Part shown: piece after piece, positions 52,001 through 60,350 of the stretch
Numbering within the stretch: the stretch's first letter is position 1
Layout: every line of letters begins with the position of its first letter
Assembly (NCBI RefSeq): GCF_017094465.1
Contig: NZ_CP064791.1
Coordinates: 1,488,001-1,552,000, forward strand
Length of the DNA stretch: 64,000 bases
Direction: 5' to 3'
Source of the DNA: Halapricum desulfuricans
GTDB lineage: Archaea; Halobacteriota; Halobacteria; Halobacteriales; Haloarculaceae
Translations under genes and position numbers: made by a program
Notes under the pieces: model-generated
The model's database searches: none
Seen by the model: only the letters and a program-made list of their open reading frames with translations
Told to the model about the DNA's origin: nothing

Positions 52001-53909
52001 CTACGGCTTCTCGGCCCAGCACCTGCAGGTCTACGTCCGCAATCCAGCCAGCGATGCGCCGACAGCGACCGACGGCCGGGCGGGGACGAACGTCGCCTTC
52101 GCCGATCCCTACCACTACCGGATCAACGTCGAGGGCTACGACGGCCATAGCGTGGTCGAGAACGGCGCCGGCGAAGTCGTCACCGACGACGTGACCGTCG
52201 GGGCCTACCAGTCGATGGACACGATCGCCTTTTCGGTCCCCAAGTCGGCGCTCGGCGGCGGGATCGACAGCGCCGAGATCGCGCCGCTGGTCTTCGGATT
52301 CGATCCCGACGGACCGGGGCGCGTCCGTCAGGTCGGAGCCACGGCGACGGAGACGGCGTTCGGCGGCGGCACGACGGGTGACGATCCGGCAGTCATCGAC
52401 ATGCTCCTCCCGGAGGGCGAGTCCCAGGACGACGTTCTGGAGTCCGGCGACGCGCTACCGTATCTCTCGCTGGCCGGCTTCTCCGGGACGCTCCTCCACA
52501 GCTGGGACGACGGGATCGGCGATGATCACGGCCCCGGAAGCTACACCTATCCAGAATCTGATGATATACCGGACGATGTCTACGACATCACGAACGTCGA
52601 ACTGTACGAAACCAGCGACAGGTACCGGTTCGTTTACTATCTGAACGGCCCGATCACGAATCCATGGAGCGGTGGCGACGGCTTCTCGCTGCACAACTTC
52701 CAGGTGTACATCAGAGATCCGGAGGGGGCGGACCTCCCCGCCACGACGGAAGCCCGCGAGGGAGTCAAGGCAACCTTCAGGCGGCCATATCACTACCGGA
52801 TCGCAGTCGACGGCTACAGCGTGCGAAACGTTGTCGCCGGCGACGGCGAGACTATCACGCAGGACATCGAGGCGCAGGCCTATCCCGACCTCGGCGCAGT
52901 CGCGTTCGACGTGCCAAGCGACGCGTTCGAACGCGACCTGGACGATCATCACTTCGTGCCCCTGATCCTCGGTCACGACTCCTACGGCACTGGAGCCGTT
53001 CGCACGGTCAGCGAAGATGGCGGCAAGTGGAAGTTCGGCGGTGCCAAAGAAGGCGCGGCCGAGAACGCGCCGCGAGTCATCGATATGATCACTCCTGGCG
53101 GCGTCTCCCAGTCGGAGGCGCTGTCGTACTCCGCGGACGAGCAGGCACAGCTCCCGTACGTGCCTGAGATCGAAGGCGAGCCGGGCCAGCCGATCGCCGT
53201 CGCCAACGCCGACGGGCCGGCGTTCGCGACGACCGACGTCGAACTGGACGGATCGGGCTCGAGCGACCCCGAAGAGCAGGATCTGACCTACGAGTGGACA
53301 CAGACGACCGGGCCGGACGTGGCGCTGTCGGAGTCGACCGGGGCACAGCCGACGTTCACCGCTCCGGATGTCGACGGGGAGACTGATCTGGCGTTCGAAC
53401 TCAGCGTCAGCGACCCGGACGGCAACGAAGCGACCGACACGGTCACGGTGACGATCCGCCCCCAATCGTCGAACGACGCACCGATCGCCGACGCCGGCGA
53501 GGACCGAACGGTCGATCCGGGTGAGACGATTTCGCTGCAGGCGGTCGACTCCGAAGACCCCAACGGCGGGTCACTCACCTTCCAGTGGGCACAGACCGGT
53601 GGGACGCCGGAAGTCAAGCTGACGGGTGCCGACAGCGTCGGCGCGGCGTTCACTGCGCCGGAGGTCGACGGAGACACGACGCTGACCTTCGAAGTGACTG
53701 TCGACGACGGACAGGGGAAGACGGCGACTGACGCCGTCGACATCACCGTCCGCGGGACCGGTGAAACGGCGACCGAGACGGGCGACGGCTTCGGCCCCGG
53801 CTTCGGTGTCGTCAGTGGCGCACTGGGCACTGCCGGTGGCCTCGCGTACGCAGGCAAGTCACTGCTGGATGGCGAGTCGGGGGTGACCGACGACAGCGAC
53901 GAGCAGTAG
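49047..53909 (+). CDS. Tat-exported GH13 alpha-amylase with three glucodextranase C-domains, PKD-like domains and PGF-CTERM
   Basis: A 1620-residue surface enzyme. KRRQYLGGMATLGTFS is a Tat signal. A linker/N-domain leads to the GH13 barrel (residues about 260-650): region I DLVINHT (362), region II GFRCD with nucleophile D439, region III DEA with acid E468, region IV THD with D532. It should cut alpha-glucosidic bonds; starch, pullulan or dextrin cannot be told apart. Three glucodextranase C-type domains (starting near 705, 925 and 1150, each GDDHGPG-x-YTYP), two PKD-like domains (about 1385-1575) and a PGF-CTERM end follow. The gene shares its domains with the gene before it. ATG 49047 starts the signal. 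Confidence 0.88.
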   Translation: MKRRQYLGGMATLGTFSAMPAVTEGAQSLVTTRSVGDSHHPGPPRVMHAGEKLVDPLTPDYRGDGAPDGRSVLAPRIPEPERDPDNYGPEAFTWRVVDTPDDSEVTGFYSNPGEYGYQSGVEEFDPDVPGTYTLELDAPDGTHQLTVRVFPEPADGSAGPPRVDPESDYEDGEFVIDANGTPAPDSATAPADLSVEFLVDDRDGLAADDLTVEDATATVPADAVEGTARVHVVAADDQPGIIGTVELDADAGETARPDTPPTWIHDSVMYTIFTRSFGSEAGEVDFQYLQDRVDYLADLGVDVVWLTPIVEATTHVEDDPAGGPHGYDTTNYFETADPLGSVEAYEAFVEACHEQDINVCFDLVINHTDIRHPFFADADENGTDSKYYEWFERLEDGTPNHYFGWTDLMNVNYQSVAMREHILAAVDFWTDIVDGFRCDIAYGVPHDFWKEVRQLIRAKDSDVFLLDEAIPYGPRFSEGEFDMHFDEVLAENVRSIGQGGVDAEQVLEATTERKRRGVPDWTVFLQYVETHDMRRYLDVAEKTAERAAAAATFTLPGVPMIYYGQERAIAEYSERRMEERGHFRSFMNWEEYDESHLAFYQSLIDARKEVPALQHDAALRGAYYDSDSEQVVAYGRDAGDQRVVVVLHFGEGTETVALRGPVSSTDLVSGSDLGVESDDDLTHVEVDSVAVLETPSLSGLGSHLAGTDDEVGDDHGPGGYTYPTGDGYADGAFDLTRIDVHETDGEYQLRFSIDGPIENFAEYDSGFSAQHVQVYVRDPTAPDGGEVAREGLDARLAEPYQYRIVADGEHGARVETPDGEVVAEGSVFASPSTGSIRIDIPDYAIPGDLTGLELAPLLLGYDPDAPGNVMGVGESAGEHQFGGRSDENAPQVIDMVTPEGITQAEALDSAEIPYVVLGDPFDGEAIARFEDETGDDHGPGSYTYPEEELSAGDLDVESVTVYDDGDRYRFAYRFADGLTNPWGGDYGFSAQHLQVYVRNPASDAPTATDGRAGTNVAFADPYHYRINVEGYDGHSVVENGAGEVVTDDVTVGAYQSMDTIAFSVPKSALGGGIDSAEIAPLVFGFDPDGPGRVRQVGATATETAFGGGTTGDDPAVIDMLLPEGESQDDVLESGDALPYLSLAGFSGTLLHSWDDGIGDDHGPGSYTYPESDDIPDDVYDITNVELYETSDRYRFVYYLNGPITNPWSGGDGFSLHNFQVYIRDPEGADLPATTEAREGVKATFRRPYHYRIAVDGYSVRNVVAGDGETITQDIEAQAYPDLGAVAFDVPSDAFERDLDDHHFVPLILGHDSYGTGAVRTVSEDGGKWKFGGAKEGAAENAPRVIDMITPGGVSQSEALSYSADEQAQLPYVPEIEGEPGQPIAVANADGPAFATTDVELDGSGSSDPEEQDLTYEWTQTTGPDVALSESTGAQPTFTAPDVDGETDLAFELSVSDPDGNEATDTVTVTIRPQSSNDAPIADAGEDRTVDPGETISLQAVDSEDPNGGSLTFQWAQTGGTPEVKLTGADSVGAAFTAPEVDGDTTLTFEVTVDDGQGKTATDAVDITVRGTGETATETGDGFGPGFGVVSGALGTAGGLAYAGKSLLDGESGVTDDSDEQ

Positions 53910-53966
53910 GCCACGCTGACGGGAAAAGCTAAAGACTTAACCGCGTCACAGGCCCAGGTACGCACA

Positions 53967-54503
53967 ATGGCTTTTGAGGATCTCCTGGAGGACCCGGTCA
54001 TACAGAAGTACCTCCACGAACTCGTCGGACCGAAGGGGATGCCCGTCGCCGCCGCGCCGCCGGACGGCGAAGTGACGGACGAGGAACTGGCGGAGGAGTT
54101 GGGCCTGGAGCTCAACGACGTCCGCCGGGCGCTGTTCATCCTGTACGAGAACGACCTGGCGAGCTATCGTCGGCTACGCGACGAGGATTCGGGCTGGCTG
54201 ACGTACCTGTGGACGTTCCACTACGAGAACATCCCGGAGCAACTCGAAGGCGAGATGCACCGGCTGCTGGAGGGCCTCGAGGAACGCCGCGAGTACGAGT
54301 TCGAACACGAGTTCTACCTGTGTGAGAACTGCGGGATCCGATTCGAGTTCGGCGAAGCGATGGACTTCGGCTTCGAATGTCCCGACTGTGGCTCGCAGCT
54401 CGACGCGATGGAGAACACGATGTTGCTCGAGGCGATGGAAGAACGTATCGAACAGCTGCGCGACGAACTCAACGTCGAACCGGATTCGGAAGTACAAGCC
54501 TAA
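53967..54503 (+). CDS. tfe: Transcription initiation factor E (TFE, alpha subunit)
   Basis: A 178-residue archaeal TFE: an N-terminal winged helix (VTDEELAEELGLELNDVRRALF) and a C-terminal zinc ribbon with two pairs of cysteines (CENCGIRF, CPDCGSQL). TFE helps open the promoter with RNA polymerase. A CTTAACC element near 53940 is a possible promoter. It starts an operon with overlapping genes, the next beginning within its stop (54503). Confidence 0.95.
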   Translation: MAFEDLLEDPVIQKYLHELVGPKGMPVAAAPPDGEVTDEELAEELGLELNDVRRALFILYENDLASYRRLRDEDSGWLTYLWTFHYENIPEQLEGEMHRLLEGLEERREYEFEHEFYLCENCGIRFEFGEAMDFGFECPDCGSQLDAMENTMLLEAMEERIEQLRDELNVEPDSEVQA

Positions 54504-55174
54504 TGGTCGTCCTTGCAACCAAGTGTTACGTCGCCGGCGATGCCCGCCAACGAGCGCTGGACTCGCTGTCCGCACAGGTCGGGAACCTGCTGGGCGAACT
54601 CGACGTGACCTACGACGTCGGTATTCGCGACGACGACTTCCCGTCGGTGACCGTCAAGGGAGACGACAAAACGGTCGCTCAGAACCTCCTGCGTGAGGAG
54701 TTCGGCGAGATCACGCCACACCTCACTCCGGGCGAGGTACACGTCGGCACGCTCGAACGCTGGGACGACGACGGGTTCTACCTCGACGCCGGCCGAGAGG
54801 TCCACGTCCCGGCTTCGGAACTGGATCTCGGACCCGGATCGCCCGAGCAGATCCGGACGCGGTTCGGCCTCGTCCAGCATCTCCCGCTGCGGTTCGTCCC
54901 CCGGGAAGACGAGCCGGCACGGCTGGCCGACGCGGAGCGAGACCGCCTCTACGAGTGGACGCGCGGCAACGGCCGGGTCAACGTCAACAGCGCGACCCGG
55001 GCGGAGGTCCGGGCGACGGTCAACCGCGCCGGCCACGCCCAGGATATCGTCACCGTCGAACGGCTCGGACTGCTCGAACAGAGTATCGTCTGCACGGAAG
55101 ACACCGACCCACCGGGACTGCTCTCGAGTATCGGGTCGTATCTCTCCGCGGAGTTGCTCGCTGTCGTTCCATGA
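54503..55174 (+). CDS. DUF2110 family protein
   Basis: A 223-residue protein translationally linked to tfe (TAATG) and to the next gene (ATGA). It starts MVVLATKCYVAGDARQR; the middle (EVHVPASELDLG) and the end (ERLGLLEQSIVCTEDTDPPG) match the archaeal DUF2110 group, which is often beside tfe. The function is unknown; the context suggests transcription or translation. A helix-hairpin-like VNVNSATRAEVRATVN sits at residues 156-171. Confidence 0.8.
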   Translation: MVVLATKCYVAGDARQRALDSLSAQVGNLLGELDVTYDVGIRDDDFPSVTVKGDDKTVAQNLLREEFGEITPHLTPGEVHVGTLERWDDDGFYLDAGREVHVPASELDLGPGSPEQIRTRFGLVQHLPLRFVPREDEPARLADAERDRLYEWTRGNGRVNVNSATRAEVRATVNRAGHAQDIVTVERLGLLEQSIVCTEDTDPPGLLSSIGSYLSAELLAVVP

Positions 55175-55923
55175 ACCGCCGGCTGCTCGCACTCATTGGA
55201 CTGGGCGTCCTGCTCGTACTCGCGGGCTGTCTCGGCGGGTCCGGCCCGTCGGGCGAACAGCTCCGGGAGGACGCCGACTACGACTGGAACACGAGCGCCA
55301 ACGGGACGCTCCAGCTAGGTGGGGACAGCTACACGGCCGTCTACGAGATCCACAACACCTCGCAGCTGGATCTTTACCAGCGAGACACGTTCAACAACCG
55401 CGAACCGCTCCCGATCAGTGCGTTGCAGTTCCGCTATCCCAACGGGACGGTCGTCGACGCGTCGGCGTTCGACATCTCGACCAACGCCGAGCGGATTCGG
55501 CTGGAACCACCCAACCGCACTGGCAAGATCGCATACTCGGTCGAACAAAACGGCAAAGCCGTCCAGACGGCGACGTTCGTCGATGGCAGTTACGAGGTCG
55601 TGCTCCCGCCGAACACCGATGTCGGCGTGCCGATCCTCTCGAACGTCGCCCCCGGCGGCTACGAGACCGAAACGATCGACGGGCAGGTCCACATCACCTG
55701 GAACGACGTCGATAGCGACGAGCTGGTCGTCGAGTACTATCTCGAACGGGACCTATGGTTGTTCGGCGGCCTGTTCGTGCTACTCGTGTCTGTCGGTGTC
55801 GGCGGCGGGCTCTACTACTGGCGACAGATCCGGTCGCTGCAGGACCGCCGCGAGGAGGTGGGCCTCGACGTCGAAGACGACGACCTTGACGACCGAGGAC
55901 CGCCCCCCGGCATGGGCCGATAA
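55171..55923 (+). CDS. Lipoprotein with C-terminal membrane helix (DUF5803-like)
   Basis: A 250-residue protein. MNRRLLALIGLGVLLVLAG precedes Cys20, a lipobox, so it is a lipid-linked exported protein. A beta-rich domain of about 175 residues follows, then one helix (LWLFGGLFVLLVSVGVGGG) and an acidic cytoplasmic tail. I associate it with haloarchaeal DUF5803. It is the third gene of the tfe operon (ATGA overlap), an odd partner for a transcription factor. Confidence 0.75.
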   Translation: MNRRLLALIGLGVLLVLAGCLGGSGPSGEQLREDADYDWNTSANGTLQLGGDSYTAVYEIHNTSQLDLYQRDTFNNREPLPISALQFRYPNGTVVDASAFDISTNAERIRLEPPNRTGKIAYSVEQNGKAVQTATFVDGSYEVVLPPNTDVGVPILSNVAPGGYETETIDGQVHITWNDVDSDELVVEYYLERDLWLFGGLFVLLVSVGVGGGLYYWRQIRSLQDRREEVGLDVEDDDLDDRGPPPGMGR

Positions 55924-56029
55924 GCCGCCTCGGCCAGAGAGAGTCGATAAGTCGCCCTGACCGGAAGTCCCGTCGATCGGACCGGAGCAGGGCGACACAC
56001 CTTTGCTATCGAGTCCACAACAACCGGGT

Positions 56030-56731
56030 ATGCGCGTCGCGCTGGTGTCCGTCGGTGACGAGTTGCTGGCCGGCGACACCGTCAACACGAACGCCGCGTG
56101 GCTCGCCCGCCAGCTGACTGATCGTGGTGTCACCGTCGAGCGTGTCACGGCCGTCCCGGATCGTCGCGAGGACATCGCGAGAGTCGTCAACGAATACCGT
56201 GCCGAGTACGATGCCGTGCTGGTCACCGGCGGAATCGGTCCCACACACGACGACGTGACGATGGAGGCCGTCGCGGCGGCTGTCGGTCAGCCGATGGAGG
56301 CGAGCGACGCGGCCCTGGAGTACATCGAGACCCAGCGCGGGTACGCTCGCGAGGATCTGACCGACGGCACGGCCGGGATCCCGGCCGGCGGCACGTTCAT
56401 ACCGAACCCGGAGGGCGTTGCCCCGGGCTGTCACGTCGAGAATATCTACGTGTTGCCGGGCGTACCCGAGGAGATGCGCGGCATGTTCGGCGAGATCGCC
56501 GACCAGTTCAGCGGAACGGTCCAGCACGTCGAGCGTGTCACTGTTGACGAGCCCGAAAGTGCGCTCCTCGATCGAATCGAGGAGCTCCGCGGGCGGTTCG
56601 ACGTCACTATCGGCGTCTATCCCGGCGAGTACGTCAGGGTGAAGCTGTCCGGCCCCGACAGTGTGACAGTCGAGAGCGCCGCATCGTGGCTCCGCGAGCG
56701 CGTCGAGGCGCCGGACGATCAATCGAGATAG
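56030..56731 (+). CDS. CinA N-terminal (MoCF, molybdopterin-binding) domain protein
   Basis: A 233-residue protein of the MoaB/MogA-like CinA family: VSVGDELLAGDTVNTN, VLVTGGIGPTHDDVTMEAV and YVLPGVPEEMRGMF are the three signature segments. In bacterial CinA this domain is fused to the amidohydrolase domain; here it is alone and that domain is at 38916. It may hydrolyse ADP-ribose or bind a related nucleotide. ATG 56030 is chosen because MRVALVSVGDE is the first strand. Confidence 0.88.
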   Translation: MRVALVSVGDELLAGDTVNTNAAWLARQLTDRGVTVERVTAVPDRREDIARVVNEYRAEYDAVLVTGGIGPTHDDVTMEAVAAAVGQPMEASDAALEYIETQRGYAREDLTDGTAGIPAGGTFIPNPEGVAPGCHVENIYVLPGVPEEMRGMFGEIADQFSGTVQHVERVTVDEPESALLDRIEELRGRFDVTIGVYPGEYVRVKLSGPDSVTVESAASWLRERVEAPDDQSR

Positions 56732-56841
56732 AGTTCCTGCAGCCAGGCGTAGGTCAACACCAGTCCGCCGACGGCGACGATCGCCCCGGCGAGGTTGATC
56801 AGATCCCCGTTGACGGCCGTTTCGGCGAGTGCCACGAACAT
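56719..56841 (-). CDS. 40-residue membrane protein
   Basis: A 40-residue protein, MFVALAETAVNGDLINLAG to YLD, with one hydrophobic helix (IVAVGGLVLTYAWL). Its ATG at 56841 lies about 27 nt after a minus-strand TATA-like box, which strongly supports a leaderless gene. Its end overlaps the end of the opposite CinA-type gene by 13 bp. The function is unknown. Confidence 0.6.
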   Translation of the reverse strand: MFVALAETAVNGDLINLAGAIVAVGGLVLTYAWLQELYLD

Positions 56842-56863
56842 ATCAGCTACTCCGGGAGCAGGG

Positions 56864-56871
56864 TATAAAAA
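56864..56871 (-). promoter_or_regulatory. TATA-like box for the 40-residue membrane protein gene
   Basis: TTTTTATA on the minus strand, centred 26 nt before ATG 56841. Confidence 0.6.
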
Positions 56872-56943
56872 TGTCGGCGACCGACCCGAGGGAATTGCGC
56901 GTCGTACCGTGGTGTTTTCCCGGCACGCCACCGTGGACCGGGT

Positions 56944-58023
56944 ATGCGCACGATCGGGTTCGTCGTCAATCCTATCGCCGGTATGGGCGGGCGCGTGGGA
57001 CTGAAAGGCACTGACGACAGGCTACAGCAGGCCCGCGATCGCGGCGCACAGCCGCGCGCGCCGGAGCGCGCCCGCCAAGCCCTCGACGCGATGGCGGCAA
57101 GCGGCGTCGAGATCACGCTCGTCACCTACGCCGGGATCATGGGCGAGTCGGTCGCCCGCGAGGCGGGGTTCGACCCGGTCGTCCTCGGTGCACCCGACGC
57201 TGGCCGCGATGCCACCATCGGCGAGACGGTGGCTGACGATACGCGCGCAGCCGTGCGATCGTTCCTCGATCGGGGTGTCGATCTGATCGTCTTCGTCGGC
57301 GGCGACGGGACGGCCGTCGATGTCGCCGAAGCCCTCGACGGCGCAGACGTGCCGATTTTCGGCGTACCCGCCGGCGTCAAGGTCTACTCGTCGGTCTTCG
57401 GCGTGACACCGCGGGCCGCCGGACGGATCGCCGCGACGTTCGACACAGTCACCGAGGGCGAGGTCAACGACATCGATGAGGACGCGTACCGAGAAGGACA
57501 GGTCCGCTCCGAGTTGTACGCCGTCGTGACCGTCCCACGGGCGGACCAGCGCCAGTCGAGCAAGCAACTCGCCGGCGGCACGGTCGAAGCCGTCGCCGAA
57601 GGGGTCGCCGAAGACGTTCGCGAGGGTGCGACGTACGTGTTCGGCCCCGGCAGCACGGTCGGTGCGATCGAGTCGGCACTGGGACTGGACGGATCGCCGC
57701 TGGGCGTCGACGTCTGGCGTGACGGCGAGTTGCTGGTCGAGGACGCGCGTGAAAGCGAGATCCTCGACACGCTGGGTGAGGACAACGTGATCGTCGTCTC
57801 GCCCATCGGTGGACAGGGGTTCGTGTTCGGCCGCGGGAACCAGCAGCTCTCACCCGCGGTGATCCGCCGGTGCGAGATCGAGATCGTCGCTTCGCGCCGG
57901 AAAGTCGACCAGCTGGGCGTCCTCCGGGTCGACACCGGCGACGCCGACCTGGACGAACAGCTACGGGGCTGGCAACGCGTCCGCGTCGGCCGGTTCGAGC
58001 GCCGGCTCATGGAGATCGTGTGA
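56944..58023 (+). CDS. ATP-NAD kinase family protein
   Basis: A 359-residue protein of the NAD kinase/AcoX superfamily. VVNPIAGMGGRVGLKGTDD starts the fold, VFVGGDGTAVDVAEAL holds the GGDGT motif, and FGVPAGVKVYSSVFG and VSPIGGQGFVFGRG complete the pattern. It resembles the archaeal group with an extended C-terminal part rather than plain NAD kinase, so the substrate may be NAD or another polyol or diacylglycerol-like compound. Confidence 0.8.
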   Translation: MRTIGFVVNPIAGMGGRVGLKGTDDRLQQARDRGAQPRAPERARQALDAMAASGVEITLVTYAGIMGESVAREAGFDPVVLGAPDAGRDATIGETVADDTRAAVRSFLDRGVDLIVFVGGDGTAVDVAEALDGADVPIFGVPAGVKVYSSVFGVTPRAAGRIAATFDTVTEGEVNDIDEDAYREGQVRSELYAVVTVPRADQRQSSKQLAGGTVEAVAEGVAEDVREGATYVFGPGSTVGAIESALGLDGSPLGVDVWRDGELLVEDARESEILDTLGEDNVIVVSPIGGQGFVFGRGNQQLSPAVIRRCEIEIVASRRKVDQLGVLRVDTGDADLDEQLRGWQRVRVGRFERRLMEIV

Positions 58024-58133
58024 CCGACTCGTGATTCGGGTGTGAACAGGAACCATGCGTACTACATTGACAAATGGCCAGATATGGTCGTGTATGCACA
58101 AAGTTAAGGTACGCTGCAGATCATAAAGGGCAT

Positions 58134-59183
58134 ATGGAAACCCGTAAGGTACAGCGACTGGGGCCGTCAACGCTTGCGATGACGCTTCCGGCCCAATGGA
58201 CCACGAATCAGGGGGTCGAGAAAGGCGACGAGGTGTCGTTACGGATCGGCGACAAGGGAACGCTGACAGTACTGCCCGAATCCGTACAGTCCGAGGAGTC
58301 GGAAGCCGTCATCCACGCGGCGGATCTGGACGCCGACAGTCTCGAACGGGCGATCGTCGCCCAGTACGTGCTCGGACGGCGGATCATCCACGTCGATGCT
58401 GGTGAGGGTGAGACACTTTCGAGCGAGCATATAAACGCGGTCTACAACGCCGAGACCCAGTTGATGGGGCTGGGCGTCATCGAGGAGACGCCGGACCGGA
58501 TCGCGATCCGGTGTTCGGTCGACGCCGAAGACTTCACGCTCGACAACCTCATCGAGCGCCTGGAGTCGACCGGATCGACGATGCGCAACGAGGGGATCAA
58601 AGCGCTCGCACACGGCAATCCCGACCTCGCACAGCGTGCGCTCAACCGGGAACGGCAGGCGAACAAGATCTTCGTGCTCATGCTCCGGTTGATCTTCACC
58701 GCCTACCAGAATCCCAACCTCGCGCGGGCCGTCGGGCTGGATGACGGCTTCCCGCTGATCGGCTACCGGTCGATCGCGAAGAACCTCGAGCTGACCGCCG
58801 ACAACGCCGAGGACATCGCAGATATCGCGATGGAAGCCGAGGATCACTCGCTGACGGTCGATTCCTCGACGATGAAGCGGATCCGCGACTTTACCGACCA
58901 GGTGAACGAGATGACCGAGCAGGCCGCTCACGCCGCCGTCGAGCGCGATTACAACGCCGCGATCGAAGTCCGCAAGCAGTACGCCGAAGTCGAAGATTGT
59001 GTGCAGGACATCCTCGACGATCTGCCCGAGATGGACAACACGGACCTCCTTGAGATCAGGGAGGTACTCGTCAGCCTCCAGCAGACGGCCGAGTACGCCG
59101 TCCGGAACGCCGAGATCGCGACGAACCTCGCGCTCAACGAGGAGAGCGAGCACACGACGATCCGAACGCCGACCGGCGAATGA
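58134..59183 (+). CDS. PhoU-domain phosphate uptake regulator with AbrB-like N-terminus
   Basis: A 349-residue protein. The first 50 residues (METRKVQRLGPSTLAMTLPAQW) are an AbrB/SpoVT-type DNA-binding domain, followed by two PhoU-like helical bundles (SIAKNLELTADNAEDIADIAM, then EVEDCVQDILDDL). It is probably a cytoplasmic regulator of phosphate transport or phosphate genes. ATG 58134 is chosen because the AbrB domain starts there. No pst genes are near. Confidence 0.85.
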   Translation: METRKVQRLGPSTLAMTLPAQWTTNQGVEKGDEVSLRIGDKGTLTVLPESVQSEESEAVIHAADLDADSLERAIVAQYVLGRRIIHVDAGEGETLSSEHINAVYNAETQLMGLGVIEETPDRIAIRCSVDAEDFTLDNLIERLESTGSTMRNEGIKALAHGNPDLAQRALNRERQANKIFVLMLRLIFTAYQNPNLARAVGLDDGFPLIGYRSIAKNLELTADNAEDIADIAMEAEDHSLTVDSSTMKRIRDFTDQVNEMTEQAAHAAVERDYNAAIEVRKQYAEVEDCVQDILDDLPEMDNTDLLEIREVLVSLQQTAEYAVRNAEIATNLALNEESEHTTIRTPTGE

Positions 59184-59213
59184 ATTAAGTAGCGACTGCC
59201 GGTAGCGACTGGT

Positions 59214-59402
59214 ATGGGCGAAACTGCCGGGAGTTCGGACATGGGGATCGGCCTCGGTATGTTGTTCGGCGCACTCGCACTGGCTGGTGCTGCAGTGATG
59301 TATCTCGCCGTCGACGATCAAGTGTTCGCAGCGACCGGGTTCGCCGTCGCTGTGATCGCAGGATCGATCGCGATCGGTGCGCTGCACGTGTACGCATCGT
59401 AG
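59214..59402 (+). CDS. Small membrane protein with two helices
   Basis: A 62-residue protein, MGETAGSSDMGIGLGMLFG to the end, with two hydrophobic helices (about 11-32 and 38-58). It begins 30 nt after the PhoU-type gene on the same strand. I know no function. Confidence 0.55.
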   Translation: MGETAGSSDMGIGLGMLFGALALAGAAVMYLAVDDQVFAATGFAVAVIAGSIAIGALHVYAS

Positions 59403-59409
59403 CAAACGA

Positions 59410-59416
59410 TTTTTAC
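59410..59416 (+). promoter_or_regulatory. T-rich promoter element for the 73-residue protein gene
   Basis: A run ATTTTTA centred about 26 nt before ATG 59439; it may also end the preceding transcript. Confidence 0.45.
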
Positions 59417-59438
59417 TGTTCAGAACGTACCATCGGGT

Positions 59439-59660
59439 ATGGGCGAGTTCAGCGAGGAAGAGCAGCGGATTCTGGAGTACGTCCGCGAGCGTGCCGCAGG
59501 CGGTGAAGCGTATCTCCGGGCGAAACAGATCGCCGAGGGGATCGGCCTCTCGGCGAAGCAGGTCGGTGTTCGGCTCCCGAAACTCGCCGAGAAAACCGAG
59601 GAGGTCGACATCGAAAAGTGGGGGCGTGCCCGATCGACGACCTGGCGGGTCACGCGCTGA
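59439..59660 (+). CDS. Small winged-helix protein (DUF7123-like)
   Basis: A 73-residue protein. EEEQRILEYVRERAAGGEAY, then AKQIAEGIGLSAKQVGVRL and WGRARSTTWRV form a winged helix: three helices and a wing. I associate it with haloarchaeal DUF7123. It may be a DNA-binding regulator. Confidence 0.65.
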   Translation: MGEFSEEEQRILEYVRERAAGGEAYLRAKQIAEGIGLSAKQVGVRLPKLAEKTEEVDIEKWGRARSTTWRVTR

Positions 59661-59721
59661 CGAACTGTGCGGTCGCCCACGGAGACACGTCCTTTTTGCT
59701 CCCCCAGGTTGTAGTGGTGAT

Positions 59722-60156
59722 ATGACGATTCGGGTCGAGCGGGAGGTAGCCGTGCCGGTCCCGCCCGAGCGCGTCTGGGAGTATCTCGTCGAGCCGGCAA
59801 ACCGGGCCCGGCCGATCAGCGTGGTCACCGACTTCGAACTCGACGACGAGACGGGTCGGAATGCGACCTGGCACATCAGGCTACCGATCCCGCTGATCGA
59901 CCGGACGATCGCCATCGAGACGGAGGACGTGACTCGCGAGCCGCCGGAGTACGTCAAGTTCGTCGGCCGCTCGAAGGTGATGCACGTCGTCGGCGAGCAC
60001 GAACTCGAACGAACCGAGGAGGGAACGCGATTGACCAATCGCTTCACCGTCGAAGGACGGGTTCCCGGCGTCGAACGCTTCTTCAAGCGGAACCTCGAAG
60101 CGGAGTTCGACAACATCGAGGACGCACTGTTCGAAGACCTCGGGTTGCACCACTAG
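59722..60156 (+). CDS. SRPBCC (START-like) family protein
   Basis: A 144-residue protein. IRVEREVAVPVPPERVWEYL is the usual first strand and helix, and the end RFFKRNLEAEFDNIEDALFE is the long C-terminal helix of the SRPBCC fold, like CoxG. Such proteins bind lipids or hydrophobic molecules. ATG 59722 is chosen because the fold starts there. The 194-nt gap after it holds no gene that I can see. Confidence 0.75.
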   Translation: MTIRVEREVAVPVPPERVWEYLVEPANRARPISVVTDFELDDETGRNATWHIRLPIPLIDRTIAIETEDVTREPPEYVKFVGRSKVMHVVGEHELERTEEGTRLTNRFTVEGRVPGVERFFKRNLEAEFDNIEDALFEDLGLHH

Positions 60157-60350
60157 ACAGGACCCTTTATAGGCTCGCAGTCCATACCGGAAGAGTGCCG
60201 GTACGACGCTTTTCTCGTCGATACCGGCAGACCGACGATCCGCCTCGCTGCTCGGCCACGCCGCTCGCCTCGACCGTCCGGACGGTCATCTCCCACCTCG
60301 TCCGCTCTCTCATCGTCGGCACGTTTGCTGCACCCCCATCAACCGCAGTC

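Noticed and set aside
49128-52148. A 1006-codon open frame antisense to the amylase gene
   Set aside because: It mirrors the codon pattern of the GH13 gene (high GC at third positions leaves the opposite strand open), has no recognisable domain, and the sense frame has full catalytic motifs.
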